Of a DNA stretch of 8,047 bases, positions 1-7,709 are shown piece after piece. Under the pieces are notes generated by a model, which was not told the DNA's origin, searched no databases, and worked only from the letters and a program-made list of their open reading frames with translations. Position 1 is the first letter of the stretch; every line of letters starts with the position of its first letter. The DNA comes from Collinsella sp. (GTDB taxonomy: Bacteria; Actinomycetota; Coriobacteriia; Coriobacteriales; Coriobacteriaceae): NCBI GenBank assembly GCA_031295725.1, contig JAUMNV010000025.1, positions 1 through 8,047 on the forward strand. The letters run 5' to 3'. Position numbers and translations under genes: made by a program.

Positions 1-3000
1 GCCTCGGTGACCTCGGGAGCGCGGAAGAACGCCGTGATGAACTTGGCGGAGCCATCGGGCTCGTCGCCGCCCGAGAAGCCGCCGGGGATCATGACGATCT
101 GGCTCTGGCGAATACGGCGGGCGAGCTCGTGGGTGCTCTCGGCGACGGCCTCGGGCGTGAGGTTGTTGATCACGAAGGTGTCGGCCTCGGCACCGGCGGC
201 ACGGAAGGCGCGGGCGCTGTCGTACTCGCAGTTGTTGCCAGGGAACACAGGGATGATCACGCGCGGGCGAGCGATCTTGGCGCCGCCGTACACGTGAATG
301 TCCTTGGCGCGGAAGTCGATGGTCTCGACCTCGGGGGTCTCGCCGGCGCTGCGGTAGGCGAAGACGCCCTCGATGCCGCTTTCCCAGGCTTCCTGGAGCT
401 CGGCGAGCTCGATGACCTCGGAGCCGGTGTCGATGACATAGCCCTCGACGGTGGTGCCCAGGGGCTCGACGACAACGCCGTCGGCGACCTCGGGCAGCTC
501 GGCGTCCTCGGCGAGCTCGACGATAAAGCTGCCGTAGAGCGGGGTGAAGAGGCTCTCCACGTCCACATCCTCGGCAAGCTCGATACCGATCTGGTTGCCG
601 ACGCACATCTTAAAGAGGCTCTCGGCGCCGCAGCCGTAGCCGGGCGTGGAGACAGCCAGGGCGTCACCGGTGGCGGTGAACGCCTCGACGGCGTAAAACG
701 CGGCGAGCAGCTGCTGGGCGTCGGGGCGGTAGTCCTCGCCATAGGTGGCGGGGGCGATGCGTACGACGCGATGCGTCAGGCCCTTGAACTCAGGGGAGAC
801 GGCGCGCGCCGCGCGGCCCACGGCCACAGCGAAGCTGATCAGAGTCGGCGGAACGTTGAGCTCGCCGGCCTCGTCCTCAAACGAGCCGCTCATGGAATCC
901 TTGCCACCGATGGCACCGGCACCCAGGTCGACTTGGGCCATGAGGGCGCCCAGGACGGCTGCCGTGGGCTTGCCCCAGCGCTCGGCCTCGGTGCGCAGAC
1001 GCTCGAAGTACTCCTGGAAGGAGAGATAGGCGCGCTTGTGCTCAAAGCCGGCAGCCACGAGCTTGGCGATGGACTCGACCACGGACAGGTAGGCGCCAGC
1101 AAACTGGTCGGCTTCCATCAGGTAGGGGTTGAAGCCCCATGCCATGGCGCTTGCCGTGGTGGTCTCGCCGTCCACGGGGAACTTGGCGACCATGGCCGAG
1201 CTCGGGGTGAGCTGCGTCTTGCCGCCAAAGGGCATAAGCACGGTTGCGGCACCGATGGTGGAGTCGAAGCGCTCGGAAAGGCCCTTGTTGGAGGCAACGT
1301 TGAGGTCGGTGACAAGCGAGGTCATGCGCTCGGCAAGCGTGGTGCCGGCCCAGCTGGGCTGCCACACGCTGCGGGCGCACACGTGGGCGACCTGGTGCTT
1401 GGGCGCGCCGTTGGAGTTGAGGAACTCGCGGGATAGGTCGACGATGGCGACACCGTTCCAGGCCATGCGCATGCGCGGCTCGGCGGTAACCTCGGCGATA
1501 ACGGTCGCCTCGAGGTTCTCCTCGGCGGCGTAGCCCATGAACTCCTCGACGTCACCGTCGGCGACGGCGCAGGCCATACGCTCCTGGGACTCGGAGATGG
1601 CGAGCTCGGTGCCGTCCAGGCCGTCGTACTTCTTGGTCACGGTGTCCAGGTCGACATACAGGCCGTCGGCAAGCTCGCCCACGGCGACCGAGACGCCGCC
1701 GGCGCCAAAGTCGTTGCAACGCTTGATCAGGCGGCAGGCGTCGCCGCGGCGGAAGAGGCGCTGCAGCTTGCGCTCGACCGGGGCGTTGCCCTTCTGGACC
1801 TCGGCACCCGAGGTCTCGATGGACTCGGTGTTCTGGGTCTTGGAGGAGCCGGTGGCACCGCCGATGCCGTCACGGCCGGTGCGGCCGCCCAGCAGGATAA
1901 TCTTGTCGGTGGGGGCGGGGCACTCGCGGCGCACGTGGTTTGCCGGGGTAGCGCCCACGACGGCGCCGACCTCCATGCGCTTGGCCACGTAGCCGGGGTG
2001 ATAGAGCTCGTTGACCTGGCCGGTGGCAAGGCCGATCTGGTTGCCGTAGCTGGAGTAGCCGGCGGCGGCAGTGGTCACGAGCTTGCGCTGCGGCAGCTTG
2101 CCCTCGAGCGTCTCGGAAACCGGGACGGTGGGGTCGCCGGCGCCGGTGACGCGCATGGCCTGGTACACGTAGCTGCGGCCCGAGAGCGGGTCGCGGATGG
2201 CGCCGCCCACGCAGGTGGCGGCACCGCCGAAGGGCTCGATCTCGGTCGGGTGGTTGTGGGTCTCGTTCTTAAACAGGAACAACCAGTCCTGGTCCTCGCC
2301 GTCGACATCGACCTTCACCTTGACGGTGCAGGCGTTGATCTCCTCGGACTCGTCGACATCGGTCATGACGCCGGTCTTCTTAAGGTACTTGGCGCCGATG
2401 GTGCCCATGTCCATGAGGCAGACGGGCTTGGCGTCGCGACCGAGCTCGTGGCGCATCTCCATGTAGCGGTCGAAGGCCTGCTGCACCACGGCGTCGTCGA
2501 TCGTCACGTCATCCAGGACGGTGCCGAAGGTGGTGTGACGGCAGTGGTCGGACCAGTAGGTGTCGATCACGCGGATCTCGGTGATGGTGGGGTCGCGGTC
2601 CTCATCGCGGAAGTACTGCTGGCAGAAGGCGATGTCCGCCTCGTCCATGGCAAGGCCGCGATCGGCGATAAAGGCGGCAAGGCCGGTCTCATCGAGCTCG
2701 CGGAAGCCGTCGAGCACTTCGACGGGCTGGGGCTCGGGGGTCTCCATGTGCAGCGTCTCGGGCAGGTCGAGCGAGGCGATGCGCGCCTCGACGGGGTTCA
2801 CCACGTAGTGCTTGATGGCCTCGATGGCGGCTTCGTCCAGAGCACCCGAGATCATATAGACCTTGGCGGAGCGCACGGCGGGGCGCTCGCCCTGGCTGAT
2901 GAGCTGCACGCACTCGCTGGCGGAGTCGGCGCGCTGGTCAAACTGGCCAGGCAGGAATTCGACGGCAAAGACGGCGCCATCGCTTGCGGGGAGCTCGTCG

Positions 3001-3206
3001 TAGGTCACATCGACCTGGGGCTCGCTAAAGACGGTCGGCACGCAGGAGCGGAAAAGCTCCTCGTCGATGCCCTCGACGTCGTAGCGGTTGATGATCCTCA
3101 GGGCCTCGATGCCCTTGATGCCGAGAATTTCGGTCAGCTCGCCCTTGAGCTGCTGAGCCTCGACGTCGAACCCGGGTTTCTTCTCCACGTAGATACGAGA
3201 GACCAT
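1..3206 (-). CDS. purL: Phosphoribosylformylglycinamidine synthase, large single-chain form; 3' end outside window
   Basis: FGAM synthase catalyses the fourth step of de novo purine synthesis: FGAR + glutamine + ATP to FGAM, in the cytoplasm. The frame is open without a stop from the ATG at 3204-3206 to the left edge, giving 1068 codons. Seen in order: an N-terminal region beginning MVSRIYVEKKPGF; YWSDHCRHTTF (residues 217-227); FKNETHNHP (312-320), the hallmark of the ATP-binding PurM-like half; NDFGAGG (498-504); GGKDSM (767-772) in the second PurM-like half; then the start of the class I glutaminase domain with FPGNNCEYD (988-996) and GGFSGGD (1042-1048). The glutaminase Cys nucleophile motif (GxCNG) should lie just past the edge. 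The full protein would be about 1230-1250 aa, matching the clade of long PurL known from Firmicutes and Coriobacteria. An AGGA at 3211-3214 supports this start. No frameshift was found. No purine riboswitch is visible upstream. Confidence 0.96.
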   Translation of the reverse strand, partial: MVSRIYVEKKPGFDVEAQQLKGELTEILGIKGIEALRIINRYDVEGIDEELFRSCVPTVFSEPQVDVTYDELPASDGAVFAVEFLPGQFDQRADSASECVQLISQGERPAVRSAKVYMISGALDEAAIEAIKHYVVNPVEARIASLDLPETLHMETPEPQPVEVLDGFRELDETGLAAFIADRGLAMDEADIAFCQQYFRDEDRDPTITEIRVIDTYWSDHCRHTTFGTVLDDVTIDDAVVQQAFDRYMEMRHELGRDAKPVCLMDMGTIGAKYLKKTGVMTDVDESEEINACTVKVKVDVDGEDQDWLFLFKNETHNHPTEIEPFGGAATCVGGAIRDPLSGRSYVYQAMRVTGAGDPTVPVSETLEGKLPQRKLVTTAAAGYSSYGNQIGLATGQVNELYHPGYVAKRMEVGAVVGATPANHVRRECPAPTDKIILLGGRTGRDGIGGATGSSKTQNTESIETSGAEVQKGNAPVERKLQRLFRRGDACRLIKRCNDFGAGGVSVAVGELADGLYVDLDTVTKKYDGLDGTELAISESQERMACAVADGDVEEFMGYAAEENLEATVIAEVTAEPRMRMAWNGVAIVDLSREFLNSNGAPKHQVAHVCARSVWQPSWAGTTLAERMTSLVTDLNVASNKGLSERFDSTIGAATVLMPFGGKTQLTPSSAMVAKFPVDGETTTASAMAWGFNPYLMEADQFAGAYLSVVESIAKLVAAGFEHKRAYLSFQEYFERLRTEAERWGKPTAAVLGALMAQVDLGAGAIGGKDSMSGSFEDEAGELNVPPTLISFAVAVGRAARAVSPEFKGLTHRVVRIAPATYGEDYRPDAQQLLAAFYAVEAFTATGDALAVSTPGYGCGAESLFKMCVGNQIGIELAEDVDVESLFTPLYGSFIVELAEDAELPEVADGVVVEPLGTTVEGYVIDTGSEVIELAELQEAWESGIEGVFAYRSAGETPEVETIDFRAKDIHVYGGAKIARPRVIIPVFPGNNCEYDSARAFRAAGAEADTFVINNLTPEAVAESTHELARRIRQSQIVMIPGGFSGGDEPDGSAKFITAFFRAPEVTE

Positions 3207-3265
3207 TGGTTCCTGCCTTCCTGATCGGTTGGGCGTACGGTACGGTATGCGGCAGCGGTCGGTTT

Positions 3266-3321
3266 GCGGGGTCTGCCCTGCGGTCGCCTTGAGCCACATG
3301 TTTGTAAACCTCACTATGATA
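3266..3321 (-). promoter_or_regulatory. Possible purL promoter and leader hairpin
   Basis: Reading toward purL, TATCAT (plus-strand ATGATA, 3316-3321) is a fair -10 candidate, but no convincing -35 lies 16-18 bases upstream. Nearer the gene, 3266-3281 can form a 6-bp stem with one G-T pair around a TCTG loop. It has no T-run, so it is not a clear attenuator. Both calls are weak and rest on pattern only. Confidence 0.2.
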
Positions 3322-3354
3322 CGACAGCTCGTGGCGCGTTGAGGACGGCGAGGG

Positions 3355-3384
3355 TGCTACAGTGAAGCGCAAACAAGAGAAAGG
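3355..3384 (+). promoter_or_regulatory. Putative extended -10 promoter and RBS of the antiporter gene
   Basis: TGCTACAGT (3355-3363) reads as an extended -10 (TGn followed by TACAGT). A TTGAGG at 3339-3344 is only 13 bases upstream, too close for a normal -35, so the extended -10 would have to carry recognition. AAAGG at 3380-3384 lies 6 bases before the ATG at 3391 and is a good ribosome binding site. The RBS is more certain than the promoter. Confidence 0.4.
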
Positions 3385-3390
3385 CATCAC

Positions 3391-4953
3391 ATGGCATTCG
3401 TTTCACTCGCCATCATCGCGCTCGTGGCCTTTGCAAGCCCCTTCATCGCTTCGGCGATCCCCGGAAAACCCGTTCCCGAGACCGTCTTTTTGCTTGTGCT
3501 CGGCGCGGTGCTGGGACCCCATATGCTCGGCGTCATCCATGTAGATGCCGAGGTCTCGCTTGTGTCCGAGCTCGGTCTGGCCTTTTTGTTCCTGCTTGCC
3601 GGCTTTGAGATCGACCCCAAGAGCATCACGGGCGTCGAGGGGCGCTACGGCTTGGCGACGTGGGTCGTCACGTTTGGTATCGCCTGGCTTGCCGTGCGCT
3701 TTACCCCGTGGTTCTCGGTCAGTCATTTCGACGGTATCGCCGTGACGCTTGCCCTCACTTCTACGGCGCTCGGCACGCTCGTGCCCATCATGCGCGAGCG
3801 CTCGCTCACCGGCACGCGTGTGGGCGACTCGATTCTCGCGTATGGCACTTGGGGCGAGCTCGGTCCCGTGCTCGCCATGTCGGTGCTGCTGTCTGCTCGC
3901 ACTGGCATCCAAACGCTCGTAATCCTTGGCTTGTTTGCGGTGGTTTGCGTGTTGCTGGCCGTGGTCCCAAGCCGCTCCAAGCGCGTCGGCAGCCGCTTCT
4001 TTGCGTTTGTCGAGGAGCGCGCCGACACCACGTCGCAGACCTTCGTGCGCCTGACGGTGCTCATCCTGGTCACGCTCGTGGCGTTCTCGGCCGTCTTTGA
4101 TCTCGACATCGTGTTGGGTTCTTTTGCCGCCGGCTTTGTCCTGCGCTATATCATCCCCGAGGGCAACCATACGCTCGAGACCAAGCTCGACGGCCTGGCC
4201 TACGGCTTTTTGATTCCGGTGTTCTTTACCGTATCGGGCGCAAAGATCGACCTGACGGCCGTAGCGTCGCGCCCCGGGCTGCTCGCGGGCTTTATCGTGG
4301 CGTTGCTGATCATTCGCGCCGTGCCCATTCTCATCTCTATGAGCATTTGTCCTGCGACGCGCGACGTTTCGGCGTATGGTCGCATAACCGTGGCCCTGTA
4401 CTGCACCACGGCGCTGCCGATTATCGTTGCCGTGACGAGCGTTGCCGTCAACGCGGGCGCGCTGTCGCAAGATATTGCGTCGGTCATGGTTGCCGCCGGC
4501 GCCATCACAGTGTTCTTGATGCCATTGCTCGCGCAGCTCTTCTACCGCGTGGTCGACGCTGCACCGGTCGCTGCCGTGGCAGAGGTTGCCGTGCATCCAT
4601 CCGATGCGCTCGACATCCTGCGCGCCCATCACGATTTGGCGAGCCTGCTCGCACGCGAGCACGAGCTTTTGACCTCGCATGGACATGGTCGCGTATTCGA
4701 GGGCCTGCCTACGCTCGATACGATTGCCGAGCGTCTTTCCGCAGAGGCAGCGAGCGGCCACATCGATGCCCGCATCGTGGACGCGGCGCACCTGCTTGCC
4801 GATAAGACCTATGGAGACGAGATTGACCCGTCCGAGCTGACTCCGCGTGAACGCCGCCGCCTGGAGCGCGCCAAGCTCGCCGTGCACGAATACCGCCGCC
4901 GCATGCTGGAACTCTATGCGCGCGAAGAAGCCGAAGACGACGACGGTAAGTAG
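3391..4953 (+). CDS. Kef/CPA2-type cation:proton antiporter, without RCK domain
   Basis: A 520-aa inner-membrane transporter predicted to exchange Na+ or K+ for H+. Hydrophobic segments fall near residues 2-22, 31-48, 57-73, 88-108, 115-135, 148-168, 171-193, 220-236, 238-255, 270-285, 296-319, 332-353 and 358-386, about 12-13 helices as in CPA2 proteins. Family-like motifs are LGLAFLFLLAGFEID (61-75), LTSTALGTLVPIMRE (122-136) and FFTVSGAKID (278-287). In the helix that carries the ion-binding Asp (QD in KefC, DD in electrogenic members), this protein reads WGELGPV (154-160), so Glu156 seems to replace the Asp. The tail (about 390-520) is soluble, highly charged and Arg/Glu-rich near its end, with no TrkA-N/RCK Rossmann motif, so KefC-type nucleotide or glutathione gating is unlikely. 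The gene is monocistronic: divergent from purL, tandem stops TAG TAA at 4951-4956, then a strong terminator. The transported ion cannot be told from sequence. Confidence 0.9.
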   Translation: MAFVSLAIIALVAFASPFIASAIPGKPVPETVFLLVLGAVLGPHMLGVIHVDAEVSLVSELGLAFLFLLAGFEIDPKSITGVEGRYGLATWVVTFGIAWLAVRFTPWFSVSHFDGIAVTLALTSTALGTLVPIMRERSLTGTRVGDSILAYGTWGELGPVLAMSVLLSARTGIQTLVILGLFAVVCVLLAVVPSRSKRVGSRFFAFVEERADTTSQTFVRLTVLILVTLVAFSAVFDLDIVLGSFAAGFVLRYIIPEGNHTLETKLDGLAYGFLIPVFFTVSGAKIDLTAVASRPGLLAGFIVALLIIRAVPILISMSICPATRDVSAYGRITVALYCTTALPIIVAVTSVAVNAGALSQDIASVMVAAGAITVFLMPLLAQLFYRVVDAAPVAAVAEVAVHPSDALDILRAHHDLASLLAREHELLTSHGHGRVFEGLPTLDTIAERLSAEAASGHIDARIVDAAHLLADKTYGDEIDPSELTPRERRRLERAKLAVHEYRRRMLELYAREEAEDDDGK

Positions 4954-4991
4954 TAAGGAATGCCGGGATACGGGTTCCGTCCAAATAATAG

Positions 4992-5032
4992 AAGGCGCGC
5001 TGCCTGCGGTTGATGCAGGCAGCGCGCCTTTT
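4992..5032. terminator. Strong bidirectional intrinsic terminator between convergent genes
   Basis: A perfect 16-bp GC-rich inverted repeat (4992-5007 with 5015-5030) encloses a 7-base loop. On the plus strand it ends in TTTT (5029-5032), 38 bases after the antiporter stop. On the minus strand the stem is followed by CTATTATTT, a T-rich tract, so it can also end transcripts of the SDR gene, whose stop is at 5075-5077. The position between two convergent genes fits shared use. Confidence 0.93.
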
Positions 5033-5074
5033 GCGTTGGGCCTCGTTGAGGTTCGAAGTCGTGGCTTGCGACCT

Positions 5075-5824
5075 TTAGGAGCGGGCGGCTCCGTCGACGG
5101 GGAGCACGGCGCCCGTGACATAGGATGACATGTCGCTCGCTAGGAAAACGAAGGCGTTGGCGACGTCCTCGGGCTCGCCCATGCGGCCGAGCGGGATGGT
5201 GGCGATGATGGGCTTGATGACCTCTTCGGGCAGGTTGGCGACCATGTCGGTCTTGGTTACGCCTGGGGCGACGGCGTTGACGCGAATACTCATGGGGGCG
5301 AGCTCGCGCGAGAGCGACTGGACCATGCCGTTGACGGCAAACTTGGACGTGGGGTAGCCGACGCCAGAGGGCTGACCGTACTTGGCGACCATCGAGCTCG
5401 TGGTGGTGATGGTGCCGCCGTGGCCGGCCTCGGTCATGATCTTGGCGGCAGCCTGGTGGCCGTTAAAGACGGCGACGACGTTGAGGTCCATGACTTTGGC
5501 GAACTCCTCGGCCGTGTAGTCCAAAAGGGGCGAGCGCTGGGAGATGCCGGCGTTGTTAACGACCGTGTCCAGGCCACCCATGTCGGCGGCTGCCTCGGTA
5601 AAGGCCTCGGTTACGGCCTCGAGCGAGGTGAGGTCGCAGGTGCGGCCCCAGACCTTGGCCTCGGGATAGGCTGCGGCTAGCTTTTCAACGGCGGCGTCGG
5701 CAGTCTCCTGACGCGAGCCAAAGACCGTGACGGCGGCGCCCTCCTCGATAAAGCGACAGGCGATGGCATAGCCGATACCGCGCGTGCCTCCGGTGATGAT
5801 TGCTTTCTTGCCCTCGAGCAACAT
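5075..5824 (-). CDS. Short-chain dehydrogenase/reductase, BaiA-like (possible 3alpha-hydroxysteroid dehydrogenase)
   Basis: A 249-aa classical SDR, a cytosolic NAD(P)-dependent alcohol/ketone oxidoreductase of normal family length. Seen: cofactor loop TGGTRGIG (11-18), D64 after the third strand, NNAG (90-93), and the full tetrad N115, S144, Y157, K161 (Y-x-x-x-K as YPTSK). The C-terminus VDGAARS is typical. Compared from memory with Clostridium scindens BaiA, shared stretches include ITGGTRGIG, EEF..(I/V)MD.NV..VFNG, SGVGYP.SK and VAPGV..TDM, more than expected of a generic FabG. After the second strand it reads FGSRQE (35-40). The Arg there favours NADP(H), whereas BaiA is acidic here and NAD-linked. 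The ATG at 5822-5824 is chosen because GGAGG lies at 5829-5833 and family homology begins there. An upstream in-frame ATG near 5995 would run back through the hom terminator. Alternatives are an acyl-ACP reductase or a sugar/polyol dehydrogenase. SDR is certain; the steroid substrate is inference. Confidence 0.93.
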   Translation of the reverse strand: MLLEGKKAIITGGTRGIGYAIACRFIEEGAAVTVFGSRQETADAAVEKLAAAYPEAKVWGRTCDLTSLEAVTEAFTEAAADMGGLDTVVNNAGISQRSPLLDYTAEEFAKVMDLNVVAVFNGHQAAAKIMTEAGHGGTITTTSSMVAKYGQPSGVGYPTSKFAVNGMVQSLSRELAPMSIRVNAVAPGVTKTDMVANLPEEVIKPIIATIPLGRMGEPEDVANAFVFLASDMSSYVTGAVLPVDGAARS

Positions 5825-5897
5825 GGTGCCTCCATTCTTCGGGGGTTGGACATACGCAGCACAGCGTAGCGGTAGCCGGAATCGGCCGCGTTTGCAT

Positions 5898-5926
5898 ATC
5901 GGTGAACGGTAGCCCGCGTTACCGAT
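5898..5926. repeat. Imperfect inverted repeat upstream of the SDR gene (possible operator)
   Basis: ATCGGTGAACG (5898-5908) faces CGTTACCGAT (5917-5926), complementary except for one bulged base, with an 8-base spacer. It lies 74-102 bases before the SDR start, between the hom terminator and the RBS, where a repressor or activator site would be expected. The octamer CGGTAGCC occurs at 5870-5877 and again at 5907-5914, overlapping the repeat. No clear -35/-10 pair could be fixed. The pattern is seen; the role is inferred. Confidence 0.4.
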
Positions 5927-5970
5927 GAGCGGCTCGCGCAAATGTGCTCTGCCGTTGTGCTTAGGGCAGG

Positions 5971-6009
5971 AGACAAAAGGGCTCCCGTCCCACATCGGAC
6001 GGGAGCCCT
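5971..6009 (-). terminator. Intrinsic terminator of hom
   Basis: A perfect 13-bp inverted repeat (5978-5990 with 5997-6009) with loop CACATC, followed on the minus strand by TTTTGTCT. It begins about 30 bases after the hom stop codon (6040-6042). It separates hom from the downstream SDR gene, which therefore probably has its own promoter. Confidence 0.92.
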
Positions 6010-6039
6010 CAAAGCGCGTATTGCTAGGCGATTGATGGA

Positions 6040-7383
6040 CTAGTTCGCCATGACGCCTTCGGTCCAGGCCTCGACGTCCTCGATGCGCAGGACGTTGGCG
6101 ACTTCGGCCACGCAGTCGACGCTGGCAAGCTCGGCGGCGGCAGCCTGGACGTCCTTCTCGAGCGCGCAGTGCGTCAGGAAGATGACCGAGCAGGTATCGC
6201 TGGCGCCCGACTTGCCGTCCTCGACCTGGTTGATGAGCGAGATCGAGATGTTGTGCTTGGCAAAGATATCGACCGTCTCGGACAGGGCACCCACGCGGTC
6301 GGCGACCTTCAGGCGCACATAGTACTTAGTCTGGAGCTCGTCCATGGGCTTAAAGGCGAGGTTGTGGCCATAGGGCTCAATCTCGGGCAGTGGAGCCACG
6401 CCGCGGCTGATCTGCTCGGAGAGCGACAAGATATCGCCCACGACGGCGCTCGCGGTGGGGAAGGAGCCTGCGCCCGCGCCGTAGAACATGGTCTCGCCCA
6501 CGGCGTCACCTACCACGTAGACAGCGTTCATGGCGCCGTTGACCTTGGCAAGCATGTGATCGGCGGGGATCAGCGTGGGATGCACGCGGACGTCGACGCC
6601 GGCGTCGGTGTTGCGGGCGATGCCGAGCAGCTTAATGGTGTAGCCGAGCTCGCGGGCCTGGGCGATGTCCTCGGCGCCGATGGTACGGATACCCTGCTGG
6701 TACACATCATCGGTGGTAACGCGGGTGCCAAAGCCGATGGAAGCGAGGATTGCCGTCTTGCTGGCGGCGTCGAAGCCGTCGACGTCGGCGGACGGGTCGG
6801 CCTCGGCATAGCCCTTTGCCTGGGCGTCGGCGAGCACGTCGGCGTAATCGGCGCCTTCGGCGTCCATGCGCGACAGGATATAGTTGGTGGTACCGTTGAG
6901 AATGCCGGCGATGGTCAGGATCTTGTTGCCCACCAGGTCGTGCTCGAGCGTGCTCACGATGGGGATGCCGCCGCCGCAGCTGGCCTCGCACTTAATCTGC
7001 ACGCCGCACGCGCGCGCCTTCTCGGCGAGCGTCTCGACATGACGACCCAGCAGGGCCTTGTTGGCAGAGACGACGTGCTTGCCGTTCTCGAAGGCGGTGG
7101 TAAAGATCTCGGTCGCGGGGTGCTCGCCGCCGATCAGCTCGACGACGATGTCGACGGCGGGGTCGGTGACGACGTCGTGCCAGTCGCTCGTAAAGGCCTC
7201 GCGCTCAATGCCTGCCGCCTCGGCCTGCTCCCAGGCAAGCGCGCAGGCACGGGTCAGCTTAAGGTCGATGCCGTAGGCTGCCAGGTACTCATCGTGGTGG
7301 CTCTTGATCAGACGGGCCACGCCGCCGCCGACGGTTCCCAGACCGATCAGACCGACGTTCACGGTGCGCAGGGGTTCGCTCAT
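6040..7383 (-). CDS. hom: Homoserine dehydrogenase with C-terminal ACT domain
   Basis: Reduces aspartate semialdehyde to homoserine with NAD(P)H, the branch point to threonine and methionine; cytosolic. The 447-aa length is normal for the monofunctional ACT-containing type. Seen: Rossmann loop GLIGLGTVGGG (11-21), ANKALL (107-112), CGGGIP (136-141), the family signature AGILNGTTNYIL (159-170), and a catalytic region with E194, D196, D205 and K209 that keeps the spacing of yeast E208/D219/K223. An ACT domain (about 354-432, starting YYVRLKVADRVGALSE) suggests feedback control by threonine or a related amino acid. The ATG at 7381-7383 has AAGGAG at 7390-7395, 6 bases upstream. No thrB, thrC or lysC lies next to it, and a terminator follows directly, so it looks monocistronic here. 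No T-box or SAM riboswitch is evident in the short leader. Confidence 0.97.
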   Translation of the reverse strand: MSEPLRTVNVGLIGLGTVGGGVARLIKSHHDEYLAAYGIDLKLTRACALAWEQAEAAGIEREAFTSDWHDVVTDPAVDIVVELIGGEHPATEIFTTAFENGKHVVSANKALLGRHVETLAEKARACGVQIKCEASCGGGIPIVSTLEHDLVGNKILTIAGILNGTTNYILSRMDAEGADYADVLADAQAKGYAEADPSADVDGFDAASKTAILASIGFGTRVTTDDVYQQGIRTIGAEDIAQARELGYTIKLLGIARNTDAGVDVRVHPTLIPADHMLAKVNGAMNAVYVVGDAVGETMFYGAGAGSFPTASAVVGDILSLSEQISRGVAPLPEIEPYGHNLAFKPMDELQTKYYVRLKVADRVGALSETVDIFAKHNISISLINQVEDGKSGASDTCSVIFLTHCALEKDVQAAAAELASVDCVAEVANVLRIEDVEAWTEGVMAN

Positions 7384-7437
7384 AGATAGCTCCTTCGTGC
7401 ATCTTATGGATGGATTAACCGCTTAAAGGTTGAGTGC

Positions 7438-7443
7438 ATTCTA
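7438..7443 (-). promoter_or_regulatory. Putative -10 element of hom
   Basis: On the minus strand TAGAAT matches the -10 consensus at five of six bases and would give a leader of roughly 45-50 bases before the hom ATG. The -35 at the proper distance is poor. A perfect TTGACA (plus-strand TGTCAA, 7559-7564) lies much further up and lacks a good -10 partner, so hom may need an activator or have a second start. Confidence 0.4.
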
Positions 7444-7482
7444 GCGTGAACCGAGGGCGCGTGCTCGCCAGGCAACAGGAGT

Positions 7483-7709
7483 CGCACAAAACGGCACCCC
7501 CGAAACGCTGCGGAAACATTGGAAACATGCTCGCTACAAACGGAACTCCGTAACAAACTGTCAACGTTTGCACCATAAGGTTTGCCCTGTGCGACTGGGG
7601 CATGCAGGCGCTCGTCGGCGTGGAATGACGAGGGCCAGGTCGAAAAGCCCGCTACGGCCTATGTGATTCAGGACGGCAAGTACATCGCCGCCTAGGTGCG
7701 CACAAAACG
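7483..7709. repeat. 11-bp direct repeat CGCACAAAACG in the hom upstream region
   Basis: CGCACAAAACG occurs at 7483-7493 and 7699-7709. The first copy continues AAAACGGC (7488-7495), and the exact complement GCCGTTTT is found at 7721-7728, so the core appears twice directly and once inverted. The second copy overlaps the palindrome GTGCGCAC (7697-7704). The coordinates span both copies. They may be binding sites of one regulator or traces of a small duplication. Confidence 0.45.
7596..7695 (+). pseudogene. Possible 3' remnant of a lost gene
   Basis: From 7621 one frame reads WNDEGQVEKPATAYVI and then QDGKYIAA before TAG at 7693-7695, with codons typical of the neighbouring genes and a natural-looking protein end. 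No start with a ribosome site precedes it, and a stop (TAA, 7576-7578) lies just upstream in frame. The preceding bases in another frame read DWGMQALVG (7593-7619) and would join it by skipping one base at 7620, suggesting a frameshifted remnant. I do not recognise the parent family. Chance coding-like sequence is the alternative. Confidence 0.4.

Noticed and set aside
129..1436. 435-aa open frame on the plus strand opposite purL
   Set aside because: It is codon-aligned antisense to purL, and its Gly/Ala/Leu/Asp-rich, low-complexity product is what GC-rich coding bias gives on the other strand. No RBS or family motif.
1935..3224. 429-aa open frame on the plus strand opposite the 5' part of purL
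   Set aside because: Same codon-aligned antisense effect, with a repetitive composition and no recognisable domain.
3207..3390. Purine riboswitch or PurR box upstream of purL
   Set aside because: No purine-aptamer core or PurBox-like sequence was found; only a short hairpin and a weak -10 are present.
3403..5121. 572-aa open frame on the minus strand opposite the antiporter
   Set aside because: Arg/His/Asp-rich product without hydrophobic core or motif; it runs through the bidirectional terminator and overlaps the SDR 3' end. The plus strand encodes a clear membrane protein.
5825..5995. N-terminal extension of the SDR from an upstream ATG
   Set aside because: It would pass through the hom terminator and the inverted repeat and has no SDR similarity; the ATG at 5822-5824 has a proper GGAGG.
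6169..7389. 406-aa open frame on the plus strand opposite hom
   Set aside because: Codon-aligned antisense of hom, whose motifs are unmistakable on the minus strand.
7384..7480. T-box or SAM riboswitch in the hom leader
   Set aside because: The leader after the likely -10 is only about 50 bases, too short for these elements, and lacks their conserved cores.
7415..7603. 62-aa minus-strand frame upstream of hom
   Set aside because: It covers the hom -10 candidate and the repeats, has no convincing RBS and shows no known pattern.
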